Shown here piece after piece: positions 1 to 9,621 of a DNA stretch of 64,000 bases. The notes beneath the pieces are model-generated. The model searched no databases and had not been told where the DNA came from. It was given only the letters and a program-made list of their open reading frames with translations. Position 1 is the stretch's first letter. Each line of letters starts with the position of its first letter. The DNA is taken from the NCBI RefSeq assembly GCF_000720765.1, contig NZ_JODC01000005.1, positions 372,001 through 436,000 of the forward strand, given 5' to 3'. The position numbers and the translations under genes were made by a program. The stretch is from Streptomyces sp. NRRL S-646. GTDB taxonomy: Bacteria; Actinomycetota; Actinomycetes; Streptomycetales; Streptomycetaceae.

Positions 1-2957
1 TCGTCGAGAAGCAGGTCGTGGAACCCATCGAGAACAACCTCGAAGCCGTGGACGGCATTTCGGGCGTCACCTCGACGGCCAGTGAGGGCAACGCCGTGAT
101 CATGGCGTCCTTCGACTACGGCAACGACACCAAGCAGCTCGTCGCCGACGTCCAGCAGGCCGTCAACCGGTCCCGCGCCCAGCTCCCGGACGACGTCGAC
201 CCGCAGGTCGTCGCCGGTTCCACCGACGACATGCCGACCGTCGTCCTCGCCGTCACCTCCGGCAAGGACCAGCAGGCCCTCGCCGACCAGCTCGACAAGA
301 CCGTCGTACCGGACCTGAAGGACATCGACGGCGTCGGCCAGGTCACAGTCGACGGCGTACGGGACCTGCAGGTCACCGTCACACCGGACGACAAGAAGCT
401 GGCGAAGGCCGGCCTGACCGCCCAGGCGCTGTCGCAGGCACTGCAGGCGGGCGGCGCGACCGTCCCGGCGGGCTCCTTCGACGAGGGCGGCCACAACCGC
501 ACCGTCCAGGTGGGCGGTGGCTACACCTCGCTCGCCCAGATCAAGGATCTGATGGTCACGGGCGGGGCCACTTCGGCCGCGGCCGAGAAACCGGTTCAGC
601 CGGTCCGCCTGGGTGACGTGGCCACCGTCACGCAGCAGCAGGCCACCGCCGACTCCATCACCCGCACCGACGGCAAGCCCTCCCTCGCCGTCACGGTCAC
701 CATGGACCACGACGGCAGCGCGGTCGCCATCTCGAACGCGGTCAAGGACAAACTCCCGGGCCTCCGCAAGGACCTGGGCTCCGGCACGAAGATCACGGTC
801 GTCAGCGACCAGGGCCCGGCGGTCTCGAAGGCCATCAGCGGCCTGACCACCGAGGGCGGGCTCGGCCTGCTCTTCGCGGTCCTCGTCATCCTGGTCTTCC
901 TGGCCTCGGTCCGCTCGACGCTGGTCACGGCGGTGAGCATCCCGCTCTCGGTCGTCCTGGCCCTGATCGTCCTGTGGACGCGCGACCTGTCCTTGAACAT
1001 GCTGACGCTGGGCGCGCTGACGATCGCCGTCGGCCGGGTCGTCGACGACTCGATCGTGGTCCTGGAGAACGTCAAACGGCACCTCGGCTATGGCGAGGAG
1101 CGCCAGGCGGCGATCCTGAACGCCGTCCGTGAGGTGGCCGGCGCGGTGACCTCCTCCACTCTCACCACGGTCGCCGTCTTCCTGCCGATCGGCCTGGTCG
1201 GCGGCATGGTGGGGCAGCTGTTCGGTCCGTTCAGCCTGACCGTGACGGCGGCCCTGCTGGCATCGCTCGTGGTGTCCCTGACGGTCGTACCGGTCCTGTC
1301 GTACTGGTTCCTGCGCGCCCCGAAGGACACGCCCAAGGACGCGGAGGAGGCCCGCCGCAAGGCGGAGGAGAAGGAGACGAGAAGCCGACTCCAGCGCTTC
1401 TACGTCCCCGTCCTGCGCTTCGCGACCCGCCGCCGCCTCACCAGCGTGCTGCTGGCGGTGGTGATCCTGGTGGGCACCTTCGGCATGGCGCCGCTGTTGA
1501 AGACGAACTTCTTCGACCAGGGCGAGCAGGAAGTCCTCACCGTCAAGCAGGAGTTGAAGCCGGGCACCAGTCTGGCGGCGACCGACGAGCAGGCGAAGAA
1601 GGTCGAGCGGCTGCTCGCCTCCGTGAAGGGCGTCAAGGACTACCAGGTGACGGTCGGCTCGTCCGGCTTCATGGCGGCCTTCGGCGGCAGCACGGACACC
1701 AACCATGCGTCGTACCAGGTGATGCTGAAGGACGACGCGTCGGCCACGCAGGTCCAGGACGACATCGAGTCGGGTCTGAAGACGCTCTCCGGCATCGGTA
1801 CGACGACGGTCTCGGCCGGTGACGGCTTCGGCAACCAGGACCTGAGCGTGGTCGTGAAGGCGGCCGACGGGGACGTCCTGCGCAAGGCCTCGGAGCAGGT
1901 GCGCACGGCGGTGGCCGGCCTCGACCACGTCACGGACGTCACCAGCGACCTCTCGCAGAGCGTGCCGCGCATCTCGGTCAAGGCCGACTCCCGTGCGGCG
2001 GCGGCCGGTTTCAACGACCAGACGCTGGGCGCGGCGGTGGCCGAAGCAGTAAAGGGCACCACGGCAGCCAAGGCGATCCTGGACGACACCGAGCGCGACG
2101 TGGTCATCAAGTCGTCGACCCCGGCGACGACGCTGACCCAACTGAAGAACCTGCAGCTGGGCCCGGTGAAGCTGGGTGACATCGCCACGGTGCAGCTGGT
2201 CGACGGTCCGGTGTCCATGACCCGGATCGACGGTCAACGAGCCGCCACCATCACCGCGAAGCCGACGGGCGACAACACGGGCGCGGTGAGCACCAAGCTG
2301 CAGTCCAGGATCAAGGCCCTGAAGCTCCCGGCGGGCGCCACGGCCGAGATCGGCGGCGTCACGTCCGACCAGGACAGCGCGTTCAAGAACCTGGGCCTGG
2401 CGATGCTGGCGGCGATCGCGATCGTCTTCATGCTGCTGGTGGCAACGTTCCGCTCACTGGCCCAGCCTTTGATCCTCCTGGTCTCCATCCCCTTCGCGGC
2501 GACGGGCGCGATCGGCCTCCTGGTGGTGACGGGCACCCCAATGGGCGTCCCCGCGATGATCGGCATGCTGATGCTGATCGGCATCGTGGTGACGAACGCG
2601 ATCGTGCTGATCGATCTGATCAACCAGTACCGCAAGCAGGGTTACGGCGTCGTGGAGGCCGTGGTGGAAGGCGGCCGCCACCGCCTCCGCCCGATCCTGA
2701 TGACGGCGCTGGCGACGATCTTCGCCCTTCTCCCCATGGCCCTGGGCGTCACAGGGGAGGGCGGCTTCATCGCCCAGCCCCTGGCGGTGGTCGTGATCGG
2801 CGGTCTGATCACATCGACCGTGCTGACCCTCCTCCTGGTCCCGACGCTGTACGCGATGTTGGAGCTCCGCAAGGAGCGGCGGGCCAAGAAGCGGGCGGCG
2901 AAGAGGAAGTCCCCGGAGCCCGAGGCGGCGGAGGCGCTGGAAGCCGCAGGCGTGTAG
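1..2957 (+). CDS. RND (HAE1/AcrB-type) efflux transporter, 5' end cut by window
   Basis: Inner-membrane proton-driven efflux pump of the RND superfamily. The frame is open from base 3 with no start inside, so the gene begins upstream; roughly 55-80 residues including TM1 are missing compared with the usual 1,040 or so. Visible are the paired porter domains, a first TM cluster (bases ~865-1310) carrying the TM4 acidic motif VDDSIVVLEN, and a second cluster (~2395-2860). The C-terminus is a Lys/Arg-rich cytoplasmic tail. Actinobacterial members often work without an outer-membrane channel; the substrate cannot be read from the sequence. The gene is followed directly by a strong hairpin, so it ends its transcription unit. 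Confidence 0.93.
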   Translation, partial: VEKQVVEPIENNLEAVDGISGVTSTASEGNAVIMASFDYGNDTKQLVADVQQAVNRSRAQLPDDVDPQVVAGSTDDMPTVVLAVTSGKDQQALADQLDKTVVPDLKDIDGVGQVTVDGVRDLQVTVTPDDKKLAKAGLTAQALSQALQAGGATVPAGSFDEGGHNRTVQVGGGYTSLAQIKDLMVTGGATSAAAEKPVQPVRLGDVATVTQQQATADSITRTDGKPSLAVTVTMDHDGSAVAISNAVKDKLPGLRKDLGSGTKITVVSDQGPAVSKAISGLTTEGGLGLLFAVLVILVFLASVRSTLVTAVSIPLSVVLALIVLWTRDLSLNMLTLGALTIAVGRVVDDSIVVLENVKRHLGYGEERQAAILNAVREVAGAVTSSTLTTVAVFLPIGLVGGMVGQLFGPFSLTVTAALLASLVVSLTVVPVLSYWFLRAPKDTPKDAEEARRKAEEKETRSRLQRFYVPVLRFATRRRLTSVLLAVVILVGTFGMAPLLKTNFFDQGEQEVLTVKQELKPGTSLAATDEQAKKVERLLASVKGVKDYQVTVGSSGFMAAFGGSTDTNHASYQVMLKDDASATQVQDDIESGLKTLSGIGTTTVSAGDGFGNQDLSVVVKAADGDVLRKASEQVRTAVAGLDHVTDVTSDLSQSVPRISVKADSRAAAAGFNDQTLGAAVAEAVKGTTAAKAILDDTERDVVIKSSTPATTLTQLKNLQLGPVKLGDIATVQLVDGPVSMTRIDGQRAATITAKPTGDNTGAVSTKLQSRIKALKLPAGATAEIGGVTSDQDSAFKNLGLAMLAAIAIVFMLLVATFRSLAQPLILLVSIPFAATGAIGLLVVTGTPMGVPAMIGMLMLIGIVVTNAIVLIDLINQYRKQGYGVVEAVVEGGRHRLRPILMTALATIFALLPMALGVTGEGGFIAQPLAVVVIGGLITSTVLTLLLVPTLYAMLELRKERRAKKRAAKRKSPEPEAAEALEAAGV

Positions 2958-2967
2958 TCGGCACATG

Positions 2968-3003
2968 GGGTCGGGCTCGCACGGTCGTGCGAGCCCGACC
3001 CCT
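2968..3003 (+). terminator. Rho-independent-type hairpin after the RND gene
   Basis: A perfect 16-bp stem (left arm 2968-2983, right arm 2988-3003) with a 4-nt loop starts 10 bases after the stop codon. There is no U-tract, as usual for Streptomyces terminators. Confidence 0.75.
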
Positions 3004-3113
3004 GCGACGAAGTCGGAGGAAGTCACCCCCACCTCCGGATCCGCCAGGCCGCCCGCCATCTCCGTTACGTATTCTGTGGCCTCGAACTGCCGTGCAGGGA
3101 AGGGGATTCGGGC

Positions 3114-5366
3114 GTGCCGCTGCGCAAGGACGACCCGAAATCGGTCGGCGGGTACAAACTGGTCGACCGGCTCGGCTCCGGCGGCATGGGGGTCGTCTAC
3201 TGGGGCAGATCACGCTCGGGCCGTGACGTCGCCGTCAAGGTGGTGCATGCCCAATACGCGGAGGACAAGGTCTTCCGCGCCCGCTTCCGCCAGGAGATCG
3301 AGGCCGTCCGCAAGGTCAGCGGCGCCTTCACCGCACCGGTCGTGGACGCCGACCCGGAGGCGGTACGGCCCTGGATGGCGACCCAGTACGTCCCGGGCAG
3401 CTCCCTCGCCGAACGGATCCGCGACCACGGTGCCCTGAGAGGCACCGAACTGCGCCGGCTGGCCCTGGGGTTGGTGGAGGCGCTGCAGGACATCCACCGG
3501 GCCGGCGTGGTGCACCGGGACCTCAAGCCCGCCAATGTCCTGATGTCCGAGGACGGCCCCCGCGTCATCGACTTCGGCATCTCCCGAGCCGCCGAGAACC
3601 ACCAGACCCTGACCGAGACCGGCCAGATGATCGGCACCCCGCCCTTCATGTCACCGGAACAGTTCACCGACGCCCGCACCGTCGGACCCGCCTCGGACGT
3701 CTTCTCGCTCGCCGCGCTCCTGGTCTTCGCGGCCACCGGACGCAGCCCGTTCGACGCCGACAGCCCGTACCTGACCGCCTTCCGGGTCGTCCACGAGCAG
3801 CCAGGACTGGACGGCGTACCGGGGCCGCTCCGCGCAGTCCTGGAGCGCTGTCTGGTCAAGGACCCCGCTGACCGGCCCCAACTGGACGTACTGGAAAAGG
3901 AGTTCGCCGAGGCCCTGCCCGAGCCCGACCCCAGGGACCCGGACACCACGGCCCTCCGCCTGGCCGACCTGAGGACCGTGGAGGAGACCGACGCCGGGAC
4001 CGGCCATGCGGGGCCCGGAAAGGCCACCCGGTCCGGGCGCACGCGACGCCGCAGGGTCCGTCCCCTGCTGGTGGCGGCCTGCACGGTGGGTGCGCTGGTC
4101 CTGGGGACGGGGTGGTACATACGGTTCGGGCCGGGCTTCCCCGACGGCGCCCCGGCGGCCGGTTCCGCCTCGTCCGCGGACTCCCGCTGGGCGGCGGTCC
4201 CCACCGGGTGGCAGCCCTGGCAGACGACGATGTCCGAGACGGCACAGCGGGGCGAGGTCCACGCGCTCGCGAAGGACAGCGCAGACGCGGGCGACGCCAC
4301 CTGCCAGACGTACGAGAACGCGGTCTACTGCGCGGGCAACAACATCCTCCCGGTCCGTCTGGACGGCCGTACCGGCGCCACCGTCTGGCGCTCCGCGCTC
4401 GCGACCTCCGCCGAGGGCGCGGACCGGGCGCGGGACAACTTCGAACTCCTCGGGGTGCGGGACGGCGCGATGCTTCTCCAGCACTACGTCTACGGGGCCG
4501 ACGGGGGCACGAAGGCGAGCATCGTCGCCCTCGACACCGAGAGCGGCGAGCAGCTGTGGGCCCGCCGGCGGAACAACGTCACCGTCGACCAGATCGTGTC
4601 CGGCGACCTCGTGCTGACCCCCGACCTCGCCGGCCGGCTGGTGACGGCCCGTTCCCCGCGCACCGGAGCCGACCGCTGGACCCTGCAGCTGCCCTCCGAC
4701 GACTACTGCCAGTTCACGACGGCCGGCTCCCGCCTGTATGCGCAGTGCTTCTCGGACGACGCGACCAAGGACGCCGTACTCCTGGAGCTGAACAAGGCCG
4801 ACGGATCGGTGCTCCGGCGGCTGAAGACCCCGTACACGAGCAGCCTGCTCGGCACCGTCGGCGGCCGGCTGGCCTTCGTGGTCGGCGGCGACACCGCCCC
4901 GGCGCGCCCGGAGGACCTGAAATTCGGCGAGATCTGGCTGCTCGACCCGGACACCGGCGCCGCCACCACGACAAAGCTGACGAAGATCTACGACGGCTCG
5001 GTGCGGCTGGCCGCCGACACTCTGTGGATCACCCAGGCCAACGGCCAGGTGACCGCCGTGTCCCCGCTGACCGGCAAACAGCGGTGGCAGACCAGGACCG
5101 ACGTCGAGGGCTCGGGACAGCCCACCTACGACGCCCGCACCCGCACCCTCTACCTGGCCAGCACCAGCGGCCGTGTCGCCGCGCTCGACAGCCGCAGGGG
5201 CACGCTGCTGTGGGAGACGGGCGCCCGCGCCGACCAGCTCGCGAGCGGCGACGTGACCAAGTCCAAGGTGCTGCTGTACGGCGGCGCGCTGGTCGCGACC
5301 ACCCCGGACGGCACCGTCTTCAGCCTGGACCCCGCGCACCCCGAGCGGAAACCCGTCTCGGGGTGA
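3114..5366 (+). CDS. Membrane Ser/Thr protein kinase with PQQ-like beta-propeller sensor (AfsK-like architecture)
   Basis: A 750-residue Hanks-type kinase. The N-terminal domain (~14-275) has the glycine loop GSGGMG at 21-26, the ATP lysine in VAVKVV (K42), the catalytic HRDLKPAN near 138, DFG and the SPEQ motif. A basic linker leads to one TM helix (~313-333), then an extracytoplasmic C-terminal half of PQQ/Trp-type propeller repeats (recurring LDGRTG, LDTESG, LDPDTG turns). This is the layout of AfsK, which controls secondary metabolism and tip growth, but identity with AfsK is not claimed. The GTG start gives the complete kinase N-lobe. It is convergent with nadA, with only 15 bases between the stops, and its own promoter must lie in the short gap after the RND terminator. 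Confidence 0.85.
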   Translation: MPLRKDDPKSVGGYKLVDRLGSGGMGVVYWGRSRSGRDVAVKVVHAQYAEDKVFRARFRQEIEAVRKVSGAFTAPVVDADPEAVRPWMATQYVPGSSLAERIRDHGALRGTELRRLALGLVEALQDIHRAGVVHRDLKPANVLMSEDGPRVIDFGISRAAENHQTLTETGQMIGTPPFMSPEQFTDARTVGPASDVFSLAALLVFAATGRSPFDADSPYLTAFRVVHEQPGLDGVPGPLRAVLERCLVKDPADRPQLDVLEKEFAEALPEPDPRDPDTTALRLADLRTVEETDAGTGHAGPGKATRSGRTRRRRVRPLLVAACTVGALVLGTGWYIRFGPGFPDGAPAAGSASSADSRWAAVPTGWQPWQTTMSETAQRGEVHALAKDSADAGDATCQTYENAVYCAGNNILPVRLDGRTGATVWRSALATSAEGADRARDNFELLGVRDGAMLLQHYVYGADGGTKASIVALDTESGEQLWARRRNNVTVDQIVSGDLVLTPDLAGRLVTARSPRTGADRWTLQLPSDDYCQFTTAGSRLYAQCFSDDATKDAVLLELNKADGSVLRRLKTPYTSSLLGTVGGRLAFVVGGDTAPARPEDLKFGEIWLLDPDTGAATTTKLTKIYDGSVRLAADTLWITQANGQVTAVSPLTGKQRWQTRTDVEGSGQPTYDARTRTLYLASTSGRVAALDSRRGTLLWETGARADQLASGDVTKSKVLLYGGALVATTPDGTVFSLDPAHPERKPVSG

Positions 5367-5381
5367 CAGCGGGGCACAGGG

Positions 5382-6566
5382 CTACGGCAGCGCCAGCATC
5401 CGCTCCAGGGCCAGCTTCGCGAACGCCTCGGTCTCCTTGTCGACCTCGATCCGGTTGACCAGGTTGCCCTCGGCCAGGGACTCCAGCGCCCAGACCAGAT
5501 GGGGCAGGTCGATACGGTTCATGGTCGAGCAGAAGCAGACCGTCTTGTCGAGGAAGACGATCTCCTTGCCCTCGGGCGCGAAACGGTTCGCGAGGCGGCG
5601 GACCAGGTTCAGCTCCGTGCCGATGGCCCACTTGGACCCGGCGGGCGCGGCCTCCAGGGCCTTGATGATGTACTCCGTCGAGCCGACGAAGTCCGCCGCG
5701 GCCACGACCTCGTGCCTGCACTCCGGGTGGACCAGCACGTTCACGCCCGGGATGCGCTCGCGCACGTCGTTCACCGAGTCCAGCGAGAACCGGCCGTGCA
5801 CCGAGCAGTGGCCGCGCCACAGGATCATCTTCGCGGCGCGCAGCTCGTCCGCCGTCAGCCCGCCGTTCGGCTTGTGCGGGTTGTAGAGGACGCAGTCCTC
5901 CAGGGACATGCCCATGTCGCGGACGGCGGTGTTGCGCCCGAGGTGCTGGTCGGGCAGGAACAGCACCTTCTCACCCTGCTGGAAGGCCCACTCCAGGGCC
6001 TTCTTGGCGTTGGACGAGGTGCAGATCGTGCCGCCGTGCTTGCCCGTGAACGCCTTGATGTCCGCGGACGAGTTCATGTACGAGACCGGCACGACCTGCT
6101 CGGCCACGCCGGCCTCCGTCAGCACGTCCCAGCACTCGGCGACCTGCTCGGCCGTGGCCATGTCCGCCATCGAGCACCCGGCCGCGAGGTCCGGCAGGAC
6201 GACCTTCTGGTCGTCGGAGGTCAGGATGTCCGCGGACTCCGCCATGAAGTGCACACCGCAGAACACGATGTACTCGGCCTCCGGACGCGCCGCCGCGTCC
6301 CGGGCCAGCTTGAACGAGTCACCCGTGACGTCGGCGAACTGGATGACCTCGTCGCGCTGGTAGTGGTGGCCGAGCACGAAGACCTTGTCGCCCAGCTTCT
6401 CCTTGGCCGCGCGGGCACGGGCCACCAGGTCCGGGTCGGACGGGGACGGCAGGTCGCCGGGGCACTCGACGCCCCGCTCGCTCTTCGGGTCGGCCTCGCG
6501 GCCGAGCAGCAGCAGGGCGAGAGGAGTCGGCTGTACGTCGAGCTCCGGGGTCTGGGCGGTGGTCAC
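5382..6566 (-). CDS. nadA: Quinolinate synthase NadA
   Basis: Condenses iminoaspartate with dihydroxyacetone phosphate to quinolinate in de novo NAD synthesis; a cytosolic [4Fe-4S] enzyme. The 394-residue protein shows the family blocks VLGHHYQRDEVIQFAD, GVHFMAESADIL, HPECRHEV and KTVCFCSTMNRI, with the cluster cysteines among them. The start chosen is the GTG at 6566, because an AAAGGG ribosome site lies 8 bases upstream; a GTG three codons earlier is possible. The nadB and nadC genes are not next to it. The upstream region carries an 8-bp inverted repeat around a TATGAT box, suggesting repressor control. Confidence 0.95.
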   Translation of the reverse strand: MTTAQTPELDVQPTPLALLLLGREADPKSERGVECPGDLPSPSDPDLVARARAAKEKLGDKVFVLGHHYQRDEVIQFADVTGDSFKLARDAAARPEAEYIVFCGVHFMAESADILTSDDQKVVLPDLAAGCSMADMATAEQVAECWDVLTEAGVAEQVVPVSYMNSSADIKAFTGKHGGTICTSSNAKKALEWAFQQGEKVLFLPDQHLGRNTAVRDMGMSLEDCVLYNPHKPNGGLTADELRAAKMILWRGHCSVHGRFSLDSVNDVRERIPGVNVLVHPECRHEVVAAADFVGSTEYIIKALEAAPAGSKWAIGTELNLVRRLANRFAPEGKEIVFLDKTVCFCSTMNRIDLPHLVWALESLAEGNLVNRIEVDKETEAFAKLALERMLALP

Positions 6567-6627
6567 GACACGCACCCTTTCTGTTCTGCGGGAGGTTCTG
6601 CTGGAAGTTCTGCGGACGTGCTTCTCG

Positions 6628-6671
6628 TCGAACTGACGCTATCTATCATAACCCGCTTCACGTCAGTTTGA
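6628..6671 (-). promoter_or_regulatory. Candidate nadA promoter with flanking inverted repeat
   Basis: On the minus strand a -10-like TATGAT lies at 6650-6645. It is bracketed by AACTGACG (6631-6638) and CGTCAGTT (6661-6668), perfect 8-bp arms 22 bases apart, extendable with one mismatch. This geometry suits a dimeric repressor controlling nadA; the regulator is not identified. Confidence 0.5.
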
Positions 6672-6845
6672 CGATGGTCATAACGTCGATGTGACATGAA
6701 TCCCGATGAGCCGTTTTCCGCTCGCCATCGCATGTGCGAGCATGAAGGAGGCACCGAAAACAGGCGCCCGGCCCGGAATGAATCCGCGGCCTTGCCGGTT
6801 GCACCAGTCGGCAAGCAGTCTCCGTACAACCCGGGAGAGATGTAG

Positions 6846-7202
6846 ATGTCCGTATCGGACGAGACCAGCACCGTCACCGACGGCATCATCCTGTCCGACG
6901 CCGCTGCGGCGAAGGTCAAGGCCCTGCTCGACCAGGAAGGCCGTGACGACCTGGCCCTGCGCGTCGCCGTTCAGCCCGGCGGCTGCTCCGGCCTGCGCTA
7001 CCAGCTCTTCTTCGACGAGCGTTCGCTCGACGGCGACGTGGTGAAGGACTTCGGCGGCGTCAAGGTCGTCACCGACCGTATGAGCGCCCCGTACCTGGGT
7101 GGCGCGTCCATCGACTTCGTCGACACCATCGAGAAGCAGGGCTTCACGATCGACAACCCGAACGCGACGGGCTCCTGCGCCTGCGGCGACTCCTTCAGCT
7201 AA
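6846..7202 (+). CDS. HesB/IscA-type iron-sulfur cluster carrier (ErpA-like)
   Basis: A 118-residue A-type carrier that receives Fe-S clusters and passes them to apoproteins. The three conserved cysteines are present: C47 in GGCSGL and C111/C113 in the C-terminal CACGDSF. A GGGAGAG ribosome site precedes the ATG. It is divergent from nadA, itself an Fe-S enzyme, and sits before the adoK/cta/qcr block, in the position of Rv2204c in M. tuberculosis (from memory). A perfect hairpin follows, so it appears to be transcribed alone. Confidence 0.92.
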   Translation: MSVSDETSTVTDGIILSDAAAAKVKALLDQEGRDDLALRVAVQPGGCSGLRYQLFFDERSLDGDVVKDFGGVKVVTDRMSAPYLGGASIDFVDTIEKQGFTIDNPNATGSCACGDSFS

Positions 7203-7236
7203 GCCTTGCTGAGCTGCTGAACAACTGAACAAGCCG

Positions 7237-7271
7237 AAGGCGGCGGCCCCCTCCGACGGGGCCGCCGCCTT
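7237..7271. terminator. Bidirectional terminator between convergent genes
   Basis: A perfect 14-bp stem (7237-7250 with 7258-7271) and a 7-nt loop lie between the HesB gene and the stop of the membrane-protein gene on the other strand. The stem begins AAGG and ends CCTT, giving short U-runs in both directions. Confidence 0.8.
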
Positions 7272-7286
7272 CGTGTACCCGGAGGG

Positions 7287-9095
7287 CTACTGCACCCCGG
7301 CCGTATTACCCGGCAGCCGCTGCCCCGGGTTCGGCAGCAGGATCTCCTTGCCGTCGGTGCCGACGACCTTCCGGTCGCCCAGCGGCCGGTCCAGTTGCAC
7401 CGTCTTGTCGATCGCCTTGGCGATCATGATGCAGATCTTGCCCTTCCAGGGCGTCTCGGTCACTTTCACGGTCACCTTGTCGGAGCTCTCGTTCGCCGTC
7501 GCCTTGTAGTCGGCGCACACCCCGCCGGTGAAGCCCAGGCTCAGCTCCTTGCCGTCGGTGGTGTAGTAGTCCACCTTGACGTCACGGGTGGCCGGCGCCG
7601 AGGACGGCCCGCCACTCGACGGTGTCGCCGGCGGAGTGGGCTCCCCGGACGGCGTCGTCGAGTTCGAGGCCAGGTACCTCGGGTCGACGGCCGGATACGT
7701 CACCGTGAAGCCGTTCTGCGCGCCGGCGCCCTTCACCTGGAACAGCCAGGACGGCACCAGAGCCTGCCGCCCGTCCACCGCATGCACGGCCAGCCCGAAG
7801 ACCGCACCGCCGACGGTGACGGTCTGCTTCGCCGGCGTCGCGCCCGCCCCGGACGTCGACTGCCCGCACGGCGCCTCCAGCCGGTCCTTCAGCGGTACGG
7901 GGCTGGCGCAGCCGCCGATGCCCATGCGGTGGTCGGTCGTGGGCGCCGAGTTCATCAGGTCCAGCGTCTTCCGCGCACCCAGCACGGGGTACGTGTCGCC
8001 CTTCACCGGAGCCTTCAACTGACCACTGCCGCCCACCACTTCGCCGTGGGAGCCGACGGTCAGCCCGGTCGTCCAGCCGTACGTGGGCAGCCCGCCGACC
8101 AAGGGGTTCGCGTTCACCACCCGCTGGGCGCCCATGACCTGGCTCGCGTCCACCTTCGCGTCGTCCTGGCCGACCGCCTTCAGCACCGGCGCCGCGGCCT
8201 TCTTTGCGGCGGCCTCACTCACCGTGTCGCCGGCCGGGTTCGCGGGATCCTTCGTGCACGCGATGACCTTCTGACAGGCGTCGGTGCCGGCCGCGTACCG
8301 GTGGAACGTCCACGTCCCCGGCGCCTGCCTGTCCACCACCAGACTCGGCCCGGATCCGTCCTTGTCCGGCCCGACCTGCCAGGCCTGCCCCTGCGCCACC
8401 GGCGTCCCGTCCAGCCCGAGGGCCTCGGCCAGCCGCGCCACCTCGTCCTTGGTGACCTCGCCGGCCGCCCGGTACACGGGCGCCGAGTCCGGCCCGTCGG
8501 GCAGCGCGCCGGCGGCCTTGTACTGCACGCCGTACGGGTTGGGCTCCCCGGGCGCGATCCCGTTCGTACCCCCCTCGGAGTAACCGTCGAGTGCGAGCGG
8601 CGGGGGAGTGGTGCCGTCGCCGGAGGCCCCGGAGCCCGTACGGCCGCCGGACCCGCCGGAGGCCGATGCAGTGAGGTACGCCCCGCCGCCTCCCACCAGC
8701 AGCACGGCAGCGGCGACGGAGGCGATGAGCACGGGGGAGCGGCGGCGGGACGGGTGGAGTTCCTCCGCGTCCGGACCGGGGGTGGCGTCGGGAATCTCGG
8801 AGTCGCCCTCGTCGAACGTCGGAGCCTTGGCAACCTCGGTCTCTTCGGCGACCTCGGGCGCCCCGACCACGGCGGTCTCCTCGCCCGCGCCGGTCGCCTC
8901 GACCTCGGCGTCCTCCCCCTCGGCTCCGCTCTTCTCCGCGCCGGCTTCCTCTTCAGGAGCGTCCGCATCGCCCTCCGTGACGCCCGGAGCCTCGGCGCCC
9001 ACGGCGCCCTGCTCCTCCACGGCACCCTGCTCCTCGGGGGAGTCGGCGGCGCCGTTCTCGTCCGGGGCGTCGTTGTCGGGTCGCTCGGTGTTCAC
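7287..9095 (-). CDS. Single-pass membrane protein, acidic cytoplasmic N-terminus, unknown extracytoplasmic domain
   Basis: 602 residues, function not recognised. Residues ~1-115 are almost all Glu, Ala, Gly, Asp and Val, i.e. disordered and strongly acidic. A basic patch (RRR) and one TM helix (~120-142) follow, then a Gly/Ser linker and a ~440-residue extracytoplasmic region. That region contains a Pro/Thr/Ser-rich stretch near 480-500 and a few cysteines that could form disulfides. The position matches Rv2203 in the conserved mycobacterial order (from memory), next to respiratory genes, so an envelope or respiratory accessory role is possible but only inferred. The ATG start is preceded by GGAG on the minus strand. 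Confidence 0.8.
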   Translation of the reverse strand: MNTERPDNDAPDENGAADSPEEQGAVEEQGAVGAEAPGVTEGDADAPEEEAGAEKSGAEGEDAEVEATGAGEETAVVGAPEVAEETEVAKAPTFDEGDSEIPDATPGPDAEELHPSRRRSPVLIASVAAAVLLVGGGGAYLTASASGGSGGRTGSGASGDGTTPPPLALDGYSEGGTNGIAPGEPNPYGVQYKAAGALPDGPDSAPVYRAAGEVTKDEVARLAEALGLDGTPVAQGQAWQVGPDKDGSGPSLVVDRQAPGTWTFHRYAAGTDACQKVIACTKDPANPAGDTVSEAAAKKAAAPVLKAVGQDDAKVDASQVMGAQRVVNANPLVGGLPTYGWTTGLTVGSHGEVVGGSGQLKAPVKGDTYPVLGARKTLDLMNSAPTTDHRMGIGGCASPVPLKDRLEAPCGQSTSGAGATPAKQTVTVGGAVFGLAVHAVDGRQALVPSWLFQVKGAGAQNGFTVTYPAVDPRYLASNSTTPSGEPTPPATPSSGGPSSAPATRDVKVDYYTTDGKELSLGFTGGVCADYKATANESSDKVTVKVTETPWKGKICIMIAKAIDKTVQLDRPLGDRKVVGTDGKEILLPNPGQRLPGNTAGVQ

Positions 9096-9242
9096 CGCAT
9101 CGCTCCTTCGCCTGCACAGCTGTCCTGTGACCCTGACCCGGCCCTGTCAAAACGGCCTGCTGGAGGGTCGTATCGCACATCCCCTTCACGGGGGACGGCG
9201 ATGGGACGCAAGGGAGGAGCGCGCGGTTCCCTTCACATGCGC

Positions 9243-9261
9243 CGGCCCGGCTACCGGGCCG
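9243..9261 (-). terminator. Hairpin after the 69-residue protein gene
   Basis: Perfect 8-bp arms CGGCCCGG and CCGGGCCG with a 3-nt loop, 21 bases past the stop codon of the small minus-strand gene. Confidence 0.5.
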
Positions 9262-9282
9262 TAGTGGACTACAGACCCGTAC

Positions 9283-9492
9283 TCAGTCGCCGTAGTCCGA
9301 CATCGAGTCCAGCAGCCGGGCCGACTTCGGCGGCACGATCACGCCGTGGATGAGTGACGGGGAGACCGGGCGGGAAGTGATGCGGTCGGGGGCGGCCCAG
9401 TGGGGGACCATCCGGGCGCAGTCGCCGCGCAGCGACGCGAGGTCGCCTTCCAGGTCGACCGGGACCGGGGCATGGACCTTCAGGTTCGTCAT
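9283..9492 (-). CDS. Small conserved-looking protein, function unknown
   Basis: A 69-residue ORF filling the gap between the membrane-protein gene and adoK, divergent from adoK. Composition is ordinary for a folded or peptide-like cytoplasmic protein, with no TM segment, no signal peptide and no cysteine motif. It has a PHWAAP segment and a Ser/Pro-rich middle, and ends in SMSDYGD. The ribosome site is weak. Support comes from third-position GC bias and the terminator hairpin just downstream; the gene may instead be spurious. No function is proposed. Confidence 0.55.
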   Translation of the reverse strand: MTNLKVHAPVPVDLEGDLASLRGDCARMVPHWAAPDRITSRPVSPSLIHGVIVPPKSARLLDSMSDYGD

Positions 9493-9621
9493 AGCGGAAC
9501 CGTATGCACGCCGAAGCCGGCGAAGAAAGATCTACTATCGGGTAGTTTTGGCCACTTCAGAGCCCGGCTACGACCCGGTAGCGTGAAGTGTCAACCCGTC
9601 TCCCACAGGAGAGTCCCCGCC

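Noticed and set aside
9400..9621. Longer N-terminus for the adenosine kinase
   Set aside because: AVTGSIATDHLM is the natural start of this family, and AGGAGA lies right before the GTG at 9622.
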